Assembly (NCBI GenBank): GCA_904420125.1
Contig: CAJFUK010000026.1
Location: forward strand, 1-44,810
DNA from: Candidatus Falkowella caecavicola
GTDB taxonomy: Bacteria; Bacillota; Clostridia; Oscillospirales; Ruminococcaceae
DNA length: 44,810 nt
Direction of reading: 5' to 3'
Below are positions 17,393 through 25,503 of this stretch, in pieces. A model generated the notes under the pieces. That model had not been told where the DNA came from. It worked only from the letters and a program-made list of their open reading frames with translations, and did not search any database. Both the position numbers and the translations under genes were made by a program. Every line of letters starts with the position of its first letter. Positions within the stretch are counted from its first letter, which is position 1.

Positions 17393-18499
17393 ATGAGTAC
17401 ACCGATTTATCAAATGCAAAAAGGCATTGTCACCTGCTGGGCAAATGCGGAAAACCCCACTGGAAAAAAGGGAGAAGCCGCCAAAGCACTCCAGGGCCGC
17501 AAAGGTGCTCCCTGCCTGCGCCATGTAAAGCCGGGAGAAACCCGTGTGCTGGCTCAGGCGGAGGGCCATGGCGTAATACGCAGAATCTGGATCACCCTGG
17601 AAAAAAAGGATGATCCGAAGGCCTTAAAAGGCTTTATCCTTTCCTGTTATTGGGACGGTGCAGAAAAGCCAGCAGTTTCCGTTCCTCTGGGTGATTTTTT
17701 CTGTTTTAATTCCGGAAAACTCTCTGCTATGGAAAACGAATATTTTTCCAATCCGGAAGGCCGTAGTTTTAACTGCTATATCCCCATGCCTTTTAAAACC
17801 GGCATGAAAATTACCCTGACCAATGAAACGGAGTCCATAGAAGAAGTGCAGTTTTTCTACCAGATCGATTATACTCTGGGAGATGATGTCTCTGACGCAC
17901 TGTACTTTCATGCCTTTTATAACCGAGAGCCGGATACAAAAGCCCGGCAGGATTATGTTATCCTGCCTAAAATCTCCGGGTACGGCCGTTATCTGGGGGC
18001 TTCTTTTGGGGTCATTGCCAACCCGTTGATGGCAAATTCCTGGTGGGGCGAGGGCGAGGTCAAATGCTACATAGACGGAGATACCGATTTTCCCAGCCTT
18101 GCTGGTACGGGTACAGAAGACTATATCGGCACAGGTTGGGGCCAGGGCCGCTTTTGTAACCGGTACCAGGGCTGCGTTTATGCAGATGATACCGCCAAAA
18201 GGTTTTCCTTTTACCGGTTCCATGGACCGGATCCCGTATACTTTTCCAGCGACATTCGGATCACCGTCCAACAGATCGGTTATACCGGCAAAAAGGATAT
18301 CCAGACCATGCTGGAAAACGGCTTGAACGTGATACGGACAGACGGCGTCCCGGTTAACCGGGAGATGGAAGACACTATTTTTGAGCGTTTCGGAGACGAT
18401 TGGTGCTCTATTGCTTATTTTTATCTGAATCAGCCTGTCACCAATTTGCCCTCACTTCCCTCCTATCGCGACCGCATTGCAAAATACGAAATAAAATGA
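17393..18499 (+). CDS. GH172 (DUF2961) glycoside hydrolase
   Basis: 368 residues, ATG 17393 after CAAGGAGAG. DUF2961 proteins are now the glycoside hydrolase family 172, with members acting on alpha-fructofuranosides and alpha-arabinofuranosides. Family signatures are clear: RRIWITL, LGDFFCFNSG, NCYIPMPF, NSWWGEGEVKCYIDGD (~215-230) and GTGTEDYIGTGWG (~239-250). Glutamates in the last two motifs are the expected catalytic pair. There is no signal peptide, so it acts inside the cell, probably on an imported sugar. It stands alone between two terminators, with no sugar transporter or regulator adjacent, so the substrate cannot be read from context. Confidence 0.92.
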   Translation: MSTPIYQMQKGIVTCWANAENPTGKKGEAAKALQGRKGAPCLRHVKPGETRVLAQAEGHGVIRRIWITLEKKDDPKALKGFILSCYWDGAEKPAVSVPLGDFFCFNSGKLSAMENEYFSNPEGRSFNCYIPMPFKTGMKITLTNETESIEEVQFFYQIDYTLGDDVSDALYFHAFYNREPDTKARQDYVILPKISGYGRYLGASFGVIANPLMANSWWGEGEVKCYIDGDTDFPSLAGTGTEDYIGTGWGQGRFCNRYQGCVYADDTAKRFSFYRFHGPDPVYFSSDIRITVQQIGYTGKKDIQTMLENGLNVIRTDGVPVNREMEDTIFERFGDDWCSIAYFYLNQPVTNLPSLPSYRDRIAKYEIK

Positions 18500-18574
18500 T
18501 TCCAAACTACCTGCGCGACAGAATGTTCTGGATGATAAAGGGCCCTGTTCTTTACACGTGACAGATCCCTATAA

Positions 18575-18612
18575 ACAGGCACCCCGCTCATTTTGAGCGG
18601 GGTGCCTGTCTC
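18575..18612. terminator. Strong terminator after the GH172 gene
   Basis: A 16-bp perfect stem (18575-18590 with 18594-18609) around a 3-base loop, built on GGCACCCCGCTC / GAGCGGGGTGCC. The T content after it is modest. It sits between convergent genes and could act in both directions. Confidence 0.85.
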
Positions 18613-18676
18613 TTTAATCTTTTTGATTGGCAGTCATCCAAATGATCCAGGAACGGTTCGCGTTCTGCAACGCCGA

Positions 18677-20233
18677 TTACCTTACGATTTTTGTCGTCCA
18701 GTCCTCCACGTTCCAGATCTCGGTGGCCAGATCCTGATAGAATTCCGGTTCGTGGCTGACCATTAAAACGGTACCCTTAAAATCCCGAATCGCTTTTTTC
18801 AGCGCGTCTTTTGCATCAACGTCCAGATGATTGGTCGGTTCATCGAGTACCAGCAGGTTGATTTCCTGAAGCATCAGCCGGCAAAGCCTTGCCTTTGTGT
18901 TTTCGCCGCCGGACAGCACCCGCATCTGGCTTTCAATATGATTGGTGGTCAGCCCACACTTGGCCAGAGCAGCCCGCACTTCTCCATTGGTCATACCGGG
19001 ATACGCATCCCAGATATATTCGAGTGCCGTCCGATCACTCTCAACTTCTTCCTGCTCAAAATATCCGACCTGCGTAAAAGCATCCATCTCACAACTGCCA
19101 GAGAGCGGAGAAAGATATCCCAGCAGGGTCTTGAGCAGGGTTGATTTTCCCAGGCCATTGACACCGCGGATCGCAATTTTCTGATTGCGTTCTACCACTA
19201 AATCAACCGGCCTGGACAGTGCCTCATCATATCCGATCACCAGTCCCTTTGCTTCCAGCAGAATCCTTCCCGGCGTGCGCCCTTCTTTAAACTGGAAAAC
19301 GGGCTTTATCCGTTCTCTGGCCAGCTCAATAACTTCCATCTTATCGAGTTGTTTCTGCCGGCTCTTGGCCATGTTCGTGGTCGCAACCCGCGCTTTATTC
19401 CGGGCCACAAAATCTTCCAGCTGTTTGATCTCCTTCTGCTGTTTTTCATAAGCCTGTTCCAACTGCCGCTTTTTCAATGCATACATGGACTCAAACTGCT
19501 GATAGTTTCCCGTATATCGAGTGAGTGTTGCATTTTCCACATGATAAATCACATTGACTACATCATTTAAAAATGGGATATCATGGGAAACTAAAATGAA
19601 TGCATTGTCATAATGCTGTAAAAACTGTTTCAGCCAGGCAATATGATTTTCATCCAAAAAGTTGGTCGGCTCATCGAGAATCAGGATCATGGGATTCTGC
19701 AAAAGAAGTTTAGCCAGCAGCACCTTGGCGCGTTGCCCGCCGCTTAAATCATGTACATCCCGGTCCAGTCCAATTTCGCCTAACCCCAATCCATTCGCAT
19801 ATTCTTCTATTTTCGCATCCAGGGTATAAAAACTGCTTTGTTCCAGGTAATCCTGCATCTCTCCGACTTCTTCCATCAGCTGCGTGAGTTGTTCCTCGTT
19901 TGCTTCTGCCATTTCTTCATAGAGTCGGAGCATTTCCTGTTCCATTGCATACATTGGCTCAAACGCGCCCCGCAGCACCTCCCGGATCGTCATCCCCCTG
20001 TCCAGCGTACGATACTGATCCAGATATCCGACCGTAATATGCCGGCACCATTCCACCTTTCCCGCATCCGGCTGCAATTTTCCCGTGATAATATTCAAAA
20101 ATGTGGTTTTTCCCTCGCCATTTGCGCCAACCAGCCCAATATGCTCCCCCTTGAGTAACCGAAAGGAAGCATCCTCCAAAATTTTACGTGCCCCAAATCC
20201 ATGACTGATTTTTTCTGCGTTTAATATACTCAT
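18677..20233 (-). CDS. ABC-F family ATPase (YbiT/YdiF-like)
   Basis: 518 residues with two ABC ATPase domains in tandem and no membrane segments, the ABC-F plan. Domain 1: Walker A GANGEGKTT, DLSGGQRAKV, LILDEPTNFLD. Domain 2: GVNGLGKST, VLSGGENTKA, LVLDEPTNHLD. The linker between them (ALKKRQLEQAYEKQQKEIKQLEDFVARNKARVATTNMAKSRQ) is the charged helical arm that reaches into the ribosome E/P site. Such proteins resolve stalled ribosomes or, in some subgroups, confer resistance to ribosome-targeting antibiotics. The sequence looks like the general translation-factor type. The start ATG 20233 has AAAAGGGG upstream, with its own promoter at 20283-20310. Confidence 0.93.
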   Translation of the reverse strand: MSILNAEKISHGFGARKILEDASFRLLKGEHIGLVGANGEGKTTFLNIITGKLQPDAGKVEWCRHITVGYLDQYRTLDRGMTIREVLRGAFEPMYAMEQEMLRLYEEMAEANEEQLTQLMEEVGEMQDYLEQSSFYTLDAKIEEYANGLGLGEIGLDRDVHDLSGGQRAKVLLAKLLLQNPMILILDEPTNFLDENHIAWLKQFLQHYDNAFILVSHDIPFLNDVVNVIYHVENATLTRYTGNYQQFESMYALKKRQLEQAYEKQQKEIKQLEDFVARNKARVATTNMAKSRQKQLDKMEVIELARERIKPVFQFKEGRTPGRILLEAKGLVIGYDEALSRPVDLVVERNQKIAIRGVNGLGKSTLLKTLLGYLSPLSGSCEMDAFTQVGYFEQEEVESDRTALEYIWDAYPGMTNGEVRAALAKCGLTTNHIESQMRVLSGGENTKARLCRLMLQEINLLVLDEPTNHLDVDAKDALKKAIRDFKGTVLMVSHEPEFYQDLATEIWNVEDWTTKIVR

Positions 20234-20282
20234 GTTTTTCCCCTTTTACTTTCATTCCGCCTTTGCAGAGAATTCGAGCTCC

Positions 20283-20310
20283 ATTATAGCATACATTTTC
20301 ATTTTTTCAA
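20283..20310 (-). promoter_or_regulatory. Promoter of the ABC-F gene
   Basis: Minus strand: -35 TTGAAA (20310-20305), 16-bp spacer, extended -10 TGCTATAAT (hexamer 20288-20283). The leader to the start codon is about 45 bases. Confidence 0.7.
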
Positions 20311-20407
20311 GATTGCAAAACATCGATCTTTTCAGCAATGTTTAAAATGCATGGTACTACAACCCCCCAAAAAAATATAGGGTCATCAGTAAAAAATTAG
20401 TAACAAA

Positions 20408-20450
20408 AAATTCTCCCGAAGAATAAAAACTCTCCGGGGATTCTTTCTGT
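20408..20450 (-). terminator. Probable terminator of the lysR gene
   Basis: Minus-strand imperfect hairpin: AATCCCCGGAGAG, loop, TTCGGGAGAATT, followed by TTTTTTG. It lies about 70 bp beyond the lysR stop and also before the ABC-F promoter. Confidence 0.5.
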
Positions 20451-20520
20451 TATTTATCTGATGCGATGAATCCATCAAATCCCGCTGCCTTTATTTTTTT
20501 CAGCATATATTTTCATTTTT

Positions 20521-21423
20521 TCAATCTTGTTTTTTGTCCCTCTGCTGTTCCAGCATCTCCAGAAATGCGGCGGCCGCATACGAGGTTCGAACGCCCCGCA
20601 GCATACAAATGCCAATGCTCCGTTCCGGAAGCTTCTTTTGGGTTTGCAGCTCAAACAGCACGCCGCTTTCCAGATAAGAGCGTGAAAATTCCCGTGTCAC
20701 GCAGGAAACGCCCAAATTGATCCTGGCAAACTCCAACAGCAGATCATGGGAGCCCAACTCTATTTCCGGTGCAATCGCTATCCCCTGACGAAACATGAAC
20801 TCTTCTACCACCCGACGGGAATTCGATATCTTCTCCAGCAGGATCAGCGGAAGCCTTGCAACCTCTTCCAGCTGCAGGCAGGTATTACGCAATCCTTCAA
20901 ACCGGCTTCCGGCCACGAAAATATCCTGTACCCGCATATATTCTCTGGTCTGTACAGCATCATCTTCCAAAGGCAGATTGACAAATGCAAGGTCTATCCT
21001 GCCTGACTTTAAGAATTCGAGGGTCTCACGGCTGGTACGGTTGGTAATATGTAACTTGATTTTAGGGTATCGTTTATTAAATTCCTCTAAAGGCTTCAAA
21101 AGCAGATAGCGGGAGATGGTGTCCCCCGCGCCAATCCGCAGCTCACCCTCCTCAAGTCTTTGCATCTGGCGTAATTCGGTTTCCCCCCGTTCAATCAGGG
21201 AAAGAGCGTTTTTGACATACTCATAAAGGATTTCCCCTTCTTTTGTTAAAACAACGCCTTTGCTATTCCGGACAAACAACTGGATATCCATCGTATTTTC
21301 AAGCGTCTTCACCGCCTGGCTGACCGCGGACTGCGTCATAAACAGCGCCGCCGACGCCTTGGAAAAGCTCAGGTTTTTTGCCACCTGATAAAAAATTTTA
21401 TATTGATCCAGCCTGATATTCAT
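20521..21423 (-). CDS. LysR-family transcriptional regulator
   Basis: 300 residues, normal for the family. The N-terminal helix-turn-helix (KIFYQVAKNLSFSKASAALFMTQSAVSQAVKTLE, residues ~8-45) is followed by the substrate-binding domain from about residue 90 (GELRIGAGDTISRYLLLKPL). The start ATG 21423 follows AAGGAG. It is divergent from the F420-ligase-like gene at 21574, sharing a 150-bp region with a candidate LysR box, the usual arrangement for a regulator and its target. The residues contacting the effector cannot be named. It resembles CysL/YeiE-like regulators only loosely. Confidence 0.93.
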   Translation of the reverse strand: MNIRLDQYKIFYQVAKNLSFSKASAALFMTQSAVSQAVKTLENTMDIQLFVRNSKGVVLTKEGEILYEYVKNALSLIERGETELRQMQRLEEGELRIGAGDTISRYLLLKPLEEFNKRYPKIKLHITNRTSRETLEFLKSGRIDLAFVNLPLEDDAVQTREYMRVQDIFVAGSRFEGLRNTCLQLEEVARLPLILLEKISNSRRVVEEFMFRQGIAIAPEIELGSHDLLLEFARINLGVSCVTREFSRSYLESGVLFELQTQKKLPERSIGICMLRGVRTSYAAAAFLEMLEQQRDKKQD

Positions 21424-21440
21424 GATTGCTCCTTATAATT

Positions 21441-21503
21441 AGTTGTTCTTATAGAAACTATTAAAAATATTAACTTTACTAATGTGTTCATATTGATTAT
21501 AAT
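21441..21503 (+). promoter_or_regulatory. LysR box and promoter of the F420-ligase-like gene
   Basis: The palindrome TTCT-TAT-AGAA (21446-21456) within AGTTG...AACT is of the T-N11-A type bound by LysR proteins and lies just upstream of lysR. The plus-strand promoter is TTTACT (21475-21480), 17-bp spacer, TATAAT (21498-21503). The box is centred about 25 bp upstream of the -35, typical for activation. Confidence 0.65.
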
Positions 21504-21573
21504 AGAAAACGGTCATGAATGCAATCATTTTGTCAAAGCAAAGGATATAAAAATAACAAGGAGATGAGCCGCT

Positions 21574-22764
21574 ATGGAAAGAATGGTTGGAACGGTTTCC
21601 CGCGGTGTGCGGGCACCTATTATCCGGCAGGGAGACGACCTGTGTAAAATTGTTGTGGATTCTGTCCTGAAAGCATCAAAAAGTGGAAATTTTACAATCG
21701 GTGATCGGGATATTATCGGCATTACCGAAGCTGTTGTCGCACGGGCGCAGGGGAACTATGCCACCACTGCGCAGATCGCTGCAGATATCCAGGCGAAATT
21801 CGGCGATGGAACAGTGGGCGTTATTTTCCCGATTTTAAGCCGTAACCGTTTTTCCATTTGTCTGAAGGGAATCGCAATGGGCGCGAAAAAAATTGTGCTG
21901 ATGTTAAGCTATCCATCGGATGAAGTTGGAAATCATCTGGTTGATTATGACCAGCTGGATGCAGCAGGCATCAATCCCTGGACGGATGTCCTGACCGAAG
22001 CAAAATACCGGGAGCTGTTTGGAAGCAATCCGCATCCGTTTACAGGCGTAGATTATATTGCCTACTATAAGGAGCTGATTCAGAACTGCGGCGCAGAAGT
22101 TGAAATTGTTCTTTCCAATAACTGCAAATCTATTCTGGATTACACGAAAAACGTTCTTTGCTGTGATATCCATACCCGCCAGCGGACCAAACGCCTGCTG
22201 AAAGCGGTCGGCGCTGAAAAGGTTTACGGGCTCGACGATATTCTGAATGCGCCGGTCAATGGCAGTGGATATAATGAAAATTATGGTCTGCTGGGCTCTA
22301 ATAAAGCAACCGAAGAGACGGTCAAACTTTTTCCGCGCGACTGTAAGCCGTTTGTAGAGGCTGTACAGAAAGCGATCAAGGAACAGACCGGAAAAACTGT
22401 AGAAGTCATGGTTTACGGAGACGGAGCATTCAAAGATCCGGTCGGCAAGATTTGGGAACTGGCAGACCCGGTCGTTTCTCCGGCCTATACCTCCGGTCTG
22501 GAAGGGACGCCCAACGAAGTAAAATTGAAATATCTGGCGGACAATGATTTTGCTGATTTAAGCGGTGATGCGTTGAAAAACGCGATTTCTGAATATATCA
22601 AACACAAAGATGACAACCTGGTTGGACAAATGGTGTCGCAGGGTACTACGCCCAGACGTCTGACCGATCTGATCGGTTCGCTGTGCGACCTGACCTCCGG
22701 CAGCGGTGATAAGGGAACACCGATTATCTATATTCAGGGGTATTTTGATAACTATACAAAATAG
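21574..22764 (+). CDS. Coenzyme F420-0:L-glutamate ligase-like protein (CofE family)
   Basis: 396 residues, longer than archaeal CofE (about 250). The N-terminus has the CofE core: RGVRAPIIRQGDDLCKIVVDSV, RDIIGITEAVVARAQGNY (known CofE enzymes have a similar ITSKIVS stretch), then GDGTVGVIFPILSRNRFSICLKGIAMGAKKIVLML. The C-terminal ~150 residues contain VEVMVYGDGAFKDPVGKIWELADPVVSP, IIYIQGYFDNY and a conserved GSLCDLTSGSGDKGTP. The start ATG 21574 follows AAGGAGATG. No other F420 or folate gene is near, and most Clostridia do not make F420. The enzyme may ligate glutamate to a different acceptor. It is probably controlled by the divergent LysR regulator. Confidence 0.82.
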   Translation: MERMVGTVSRGVRAPIIRQGDDLCKIVVDSVLKASKSGNFTIGDRDIIGITEAVVARAQGNYATTAQIAADIQAKFGDGTVGVIFPILSRNRFSICLKGIAMGAKKIVLMLSYPSDEVGNHLVDYDQLDAAGINPWTDVLTEAKYRELFGSNPHPFTGVDYIAYYKELIQNCGAEVEIVLSNNCKSILDYTKNVLCCDIHTRQRTKRLLKAVGAEKVYGLDDILNAPVNGSGYNENYGLLGSNKATEETVKLFPRDCKPFVEAVQKAIKEQTGKTVEVMVYGDGAFKDPVGKIWELADPVVSPAYTSGLEGTPNEVKLKYLADNDFADLSGDALKNAISEYIKHKDDNLVGQMVSQGTTPRRLTDLIGSLCDLTSGSGDKGTPIIYIQGYFDNYTK

Positions 22765-22807
22765 GGAGAACTCCCCCTCTCATTTTACCCGCCGAAAAAA
22801 GCCAAAC

Positions 22808-22890
22808 CGGTTTATGGGGCAGCGATATCTAAAGTATATGCAAGAGCATAAAAGATACTGGACATCCATTGGCTGCCCTTTGGTAAACCG
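22808..22890 (+). ncRNA. Candidate structured RNA element (nested four-stem fold)
   Basis: In the 356-bp gap after the CofE-like gene, four nested pairings occur in order: CGGTTTA (22808-22814) with TAAACCG (22884-22890); GGGCAGC (22817-22823) with GCTGCCC (22872-22878); GTAT (22834-22837) with ATAC (22855-22858); and ATGC (22838-22841) with GCAT (22846-22849) around AAGA. Further hairpins follow at about 22937-22970 and 23014-23047 (CCCGGTTA/TAACCGGG). I recognise no known RNA family. A 36-codon frame (MGQRYLKYMQEHKRY...) also crosses it, without a ribosome site. Confidence 0.35.
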
Positions 22891-23068
22891 AACAAATACC
22901 TGGCCAGATCGGCAGGCAGGCTGAGGATATGTTTTTGAGGCCGGTAGAACAGATATCCGGTCCTCAGAAATGACCGAACAGCTCAAAGCAGAAAATCAAA
23001 CAAACTGGTTTGTCCCGGTTAACAACGTCTGTTATAGAATAACCGGGATTGTAAGATTGACATCGAAG

Positions 23069-23110
23069 AATAACGGCGGCAAGGAGTTTACTCCCTGCCG
23101 CCGTTATTTT
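23069..23110. terminator. Strong bidirectional terminator
   Basis: Stem ATAACGGCGGCA...GGAG with CTCC...TGCCGCCGTTAT (one bulge/mismatch), TTTA loop, followed on the plus strand by TTTTG. It ends the metG transcript on the minus strand and any plus-strand transcript from 21574. Confidence 0.9.
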
Positions 23111-23120
23111 GCCTAACCGA

Positions 23121-24707
23121 TTATTGGATTTTAGAGAACAGTATGGATATATCAGGCGGAACCTGTCGAACAGCAACTTCCTGCTCTTTCCATTGAAGTG
23201 TGATACCGAGCCATTCAGCTACTTTAGCAGATGAAAAAGGCAGGAAAGGGTGTAACAGGTTGGCGATATTTGCAATCAGGTAAGCACAATGGCTGATCGT
23301 GTTTCTGCATTCTTCCGGATTTTCAGTTCTGGTTTTCCACGGCCGCCTGGCATCATAATATGTGTTGCCAAAACGAACTGCTTCAAATATTTCCTCAAGC
23401 GCTTCGCGAAACGCTCCTTTTTCTATTTTTGTCCCAACCGTATTGTACAGTAACAACACACGCTCTTTGATATACGTGTCAACTGCGACAGGAGGAATGT
23501 CACAGTCGAGGTACTTTACTGCAAAAGCAAGTGTACGATTCACGAAATTGCCCCATACGCCTACGAGCTCTGCGTTGTTCTGCTTCTTGAATTCTCGAAG
23601 GGAAAAATCCGTGTCTCTTTTTTCAGGGCCATTGGCTATAAAGAAATATCTTATTGCATCAGGATCATAGTCTTCCATCAGATCCTTGGCCCAGACAGCC
23701 CAATTTTGGCTGGTAGATATTTTTCTGCCTTCCAGCGTCATATACTCGCTGGAAATGATATCATCGGGAAGGTGCAAACCTTCTCCGTGCGCAAGTAAAA
23801 GAGAAGGAAGAATGATTGTGTGGAAAGGTATATTGTCTTTGCCATGGACATAATAATGGCGGCCGTCCTGACCGTATACCGTTTTGAAATCAATCCCTCT
23901 TTCATGGCAAAGGATAGCAGTTGCAGATAAATACCCAAGAACATTCTCAGCCCAAATATAAATTTTCTTGTTTTCATAACCAGCTTTGGGAACATCAATG
24001 CCCCAGTCGAGATCCCGTGTGATGGGACGGTCACGAAGGCCTTCGTCTATATAGCGCTTTGTAAATGCAATCGCGTTCTTACGCCAGTACGGATGTGCCT
24101 CAAGAAAATCACACAGTTCCTGTTTCAACTTTGATATTTGCAGAAATAATTGTGTCGTTTCCCCAAAGGACAGCGGTGTACCGCAATCTGCACATGTAGC
24201 ATTCACAACGGTATCTGCATCCAATACCTCGCCGCAGGCATCGCACTGATCGCCGCGTGTTGCGGCGCCACAAGCAGGACAGGTTCCAACGATCAGTCTG
24301 TCTGTCAGAATCTTTTTACAGGAAGGGCAATACGCTTGTTTTACCGTTCTTTCTTCGATATAGTTACTGCCATACAGACGCTTGTGGAATTCTGTAACGA
24401 ATTCCTTGTGTCTGGGATCCGATGTCTTGGTATAAAGATCATATGAAAATCCAAGCTTTTCAAACACTGCACAAAATTCCCTGTGATAATGTTCGCTGAT
24501 TACGTCGGGTGTTGCGTTTACTTGCTTTGCCCGAATCGTAATCGGCGTACCATGGCAATCACTGCCGGATACATAAAAGACACGGTCTCCTTTTGCTCTA
24601 AAATAACGGGCCAGGACATCTCCCGGAAGAAGGGCTGCAAGATGCCCTATGTGGAGCGAACCATTTGCATATGGCCAAGCTCCTCCTACAACAATGTTGT
24701 CCATCAT
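23121..24707 (-). CDS. metG: Methionyl-tRNA synthetase
   Basis: 528 residues; charges tRNA-Met with methionine. The class I motif is HIGH (SLHIGHLAALLPGD). The second signature reads GRKISTSQNWAVW in place of KMSKS, a form I associate with archaeal-like or type 2 MetRS. The zinc domain has four CxxC pairs (CPSC, CPAC, CDAC, CADC), so two knuckles. The anticodon helix bundle follows (~360-500), and the C-terminal tRNA-binding EMAP/Trbp111 domain is absent. The start is one of two adjacent ATGs (24707/24704) after GAGG. A T-box leader upstream regulates it by uncharged tRNA-Met. It is monocistronic, ending at a strong terminator. Whether a second MetRS exists elsewhere cannot be seen. Confidence 0.95.
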   Translation of the reverse strand: MMDNIVVGGAWPYANGSLHIGHLAALLPGDVLARYFRAKGDRVFYVSGSDCHGTPITIRAKQVNATPDVISEHYHREFCAVFEKLGFSYDLYTKTSDPRHKEFVTEFHKRLYGSNYIEERTVKQAYCPSCKKILTDRLIVGTCPACGAATRGDQCDACGEVLDADTVVNATCADCGTPLSFGETTQLFLQISKLKQELCDFLEAHPYWRKNAIAFTKRYIDEGLRDRPITRDLDWGIDVPKAGYENKKIYIWAENVLGYLSATAILCHERGIDFKTVYGQDGRHYYVHGKDNIPFHTIILPSLLLAHGEGLHLPDDIISSEYMTLEGRKISTSQNWAVWAKDLMEDYDPDAIRYFFIANGPEKRDTDFSLREFKKQNNAELVGVWGNFVNRTLAFAVKYLDCDIPPVAVDTYIKERVLLLYNTVGTKIEKGAFREALEEIFEAVRFGNTYYDARRPWKTRTENPEECRNTISHCAYLIANIANLLHPFLPFSSAKVAEWLGITLQWKEQEVAVRQVPPDISILFSKIQ

Positions 24708-24761
24708 TCATACCTCATTTCTTATCGTGGATAACACTTCATTGGTATGCAAATAAAATTT

Positions 24762-25068
24762 GCAAAATAAAAACGCTCTCACCCCCATACATCGTACAAG
24801 GGACGAGAGCTAAATACTCACGTGTTACCACCCTAATTCACTTGTTTCTCACGATAACAAGCCTTATCAAGTTCGGACAGGAAATGATCTATCAAAACTC
24901 TATCGCTATTACGGGCGACCCCGGCGCAGCCTAACCCTGACTAAGGCTCGGTACGCAGCTCGGAGACCATGTTCGGCAAAATCCGCTTTACCCATTCACA
25001 GCACATCAAAAGACGATGGGATTCTCTGAAAAGTTTCTGTTGCTTACTCTTTCTCGTCATGGCTATTG
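24762..25068 (-). promoter_or_regulatory. Met T-box riboswitch leader of metG
   Basis: The T-box core AGGGTGGTAACACG is at 24834-24821. Upstream in the transcript is a stem I region with CAGAGAATCCC and GAATGGG pairing, then a specifier region CCGAACATGGTCTCC in which the ATG codon (24970-24968) matches methionine. Downstream is the terminator GCTCTCGTCCC / GGGGTGAGAGC (24810-24775) with GTTTTTATTTT (24774-24762). When uncharged tRNA-Met binds, the antiterminator forms with the T-box bases and metG is transcribed. The specifier call rests on position and matches the gene. Confidence 0.9.
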
Positions 25069-25074
25069 CTCATT

Positions 25075-25102
25075 ATTATATCAAAAATTCAAAAAAAATC
25101 AA
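25075..25102 (-). promoter_or_regulatory. Promoter of the T-box leader and metG
   Basis: Minus strand: -35 TTGATT (25102-25097), 16-bp spacer, -10 TATAAT (25080-25075), placing the transcript start near 25068, right before the T-box leader. Confidence 0.65.
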
Positions 25103-25166
25103 TAGATTGAAACAAAAAAACTCGACTGGATAACGATTGAAAGGCATAATGATATTCATTCAAATA

Positions 25167-25402
25167 CAGGCTTTTAATTTTAAAGCCTGGCCATTCCATA
25201 GAACATCATTTTAAAGCCAGAGCAGCGCTTCCAGCAAGAGCAGTGGGCAACGAAAACAAAAGATTGCGATTGAAATGCAAAGTTGCCGGTGAGCCATATG
25301 GTTAAGGCCGCCGGCATCGCAGATAACAGCAGAAAAGAGCGTTGGCAGAAACCTGCCGCTGAAACACCGAATCAGGCGGCACAGCTTTTCGCTGTGCCGC
25401 CT
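25167..25402. other. Gene-free stretch with two perfect hairpins
   Basis: The 25104-25503 gap has no convincing gene. It holds a hairpin at 25167-25189 (CAGGCTTT / AAAGCCTG) and a 12-bp perfect stem at 25374-25402 (AGGCGGCACAGC / GCTGTGCCGCCT) around TTTTC, without a T tail on either strand. The second probably ends the MATE-gene transcript, which stops at 25504. The sequence between them shows no recognised element. Confidence 0.5.
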
Positions 25403-25503
25403 GTACTACCTGTACCGCCCCACTACATCAATATTTCGTCATCACACTTCGGCTGATTCTCTCTCCTGTTTTTGGTTTACGGCCTCCCAACAGACTTTTG
25501 CCT

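Noticed and set aside
24762-25068. Possible tRNA or other RNA gene
   Set aside because: The conserved AGGGTGGTAACACG core, Met specifier and terminator upstream of metG identify it as a T-box leader.
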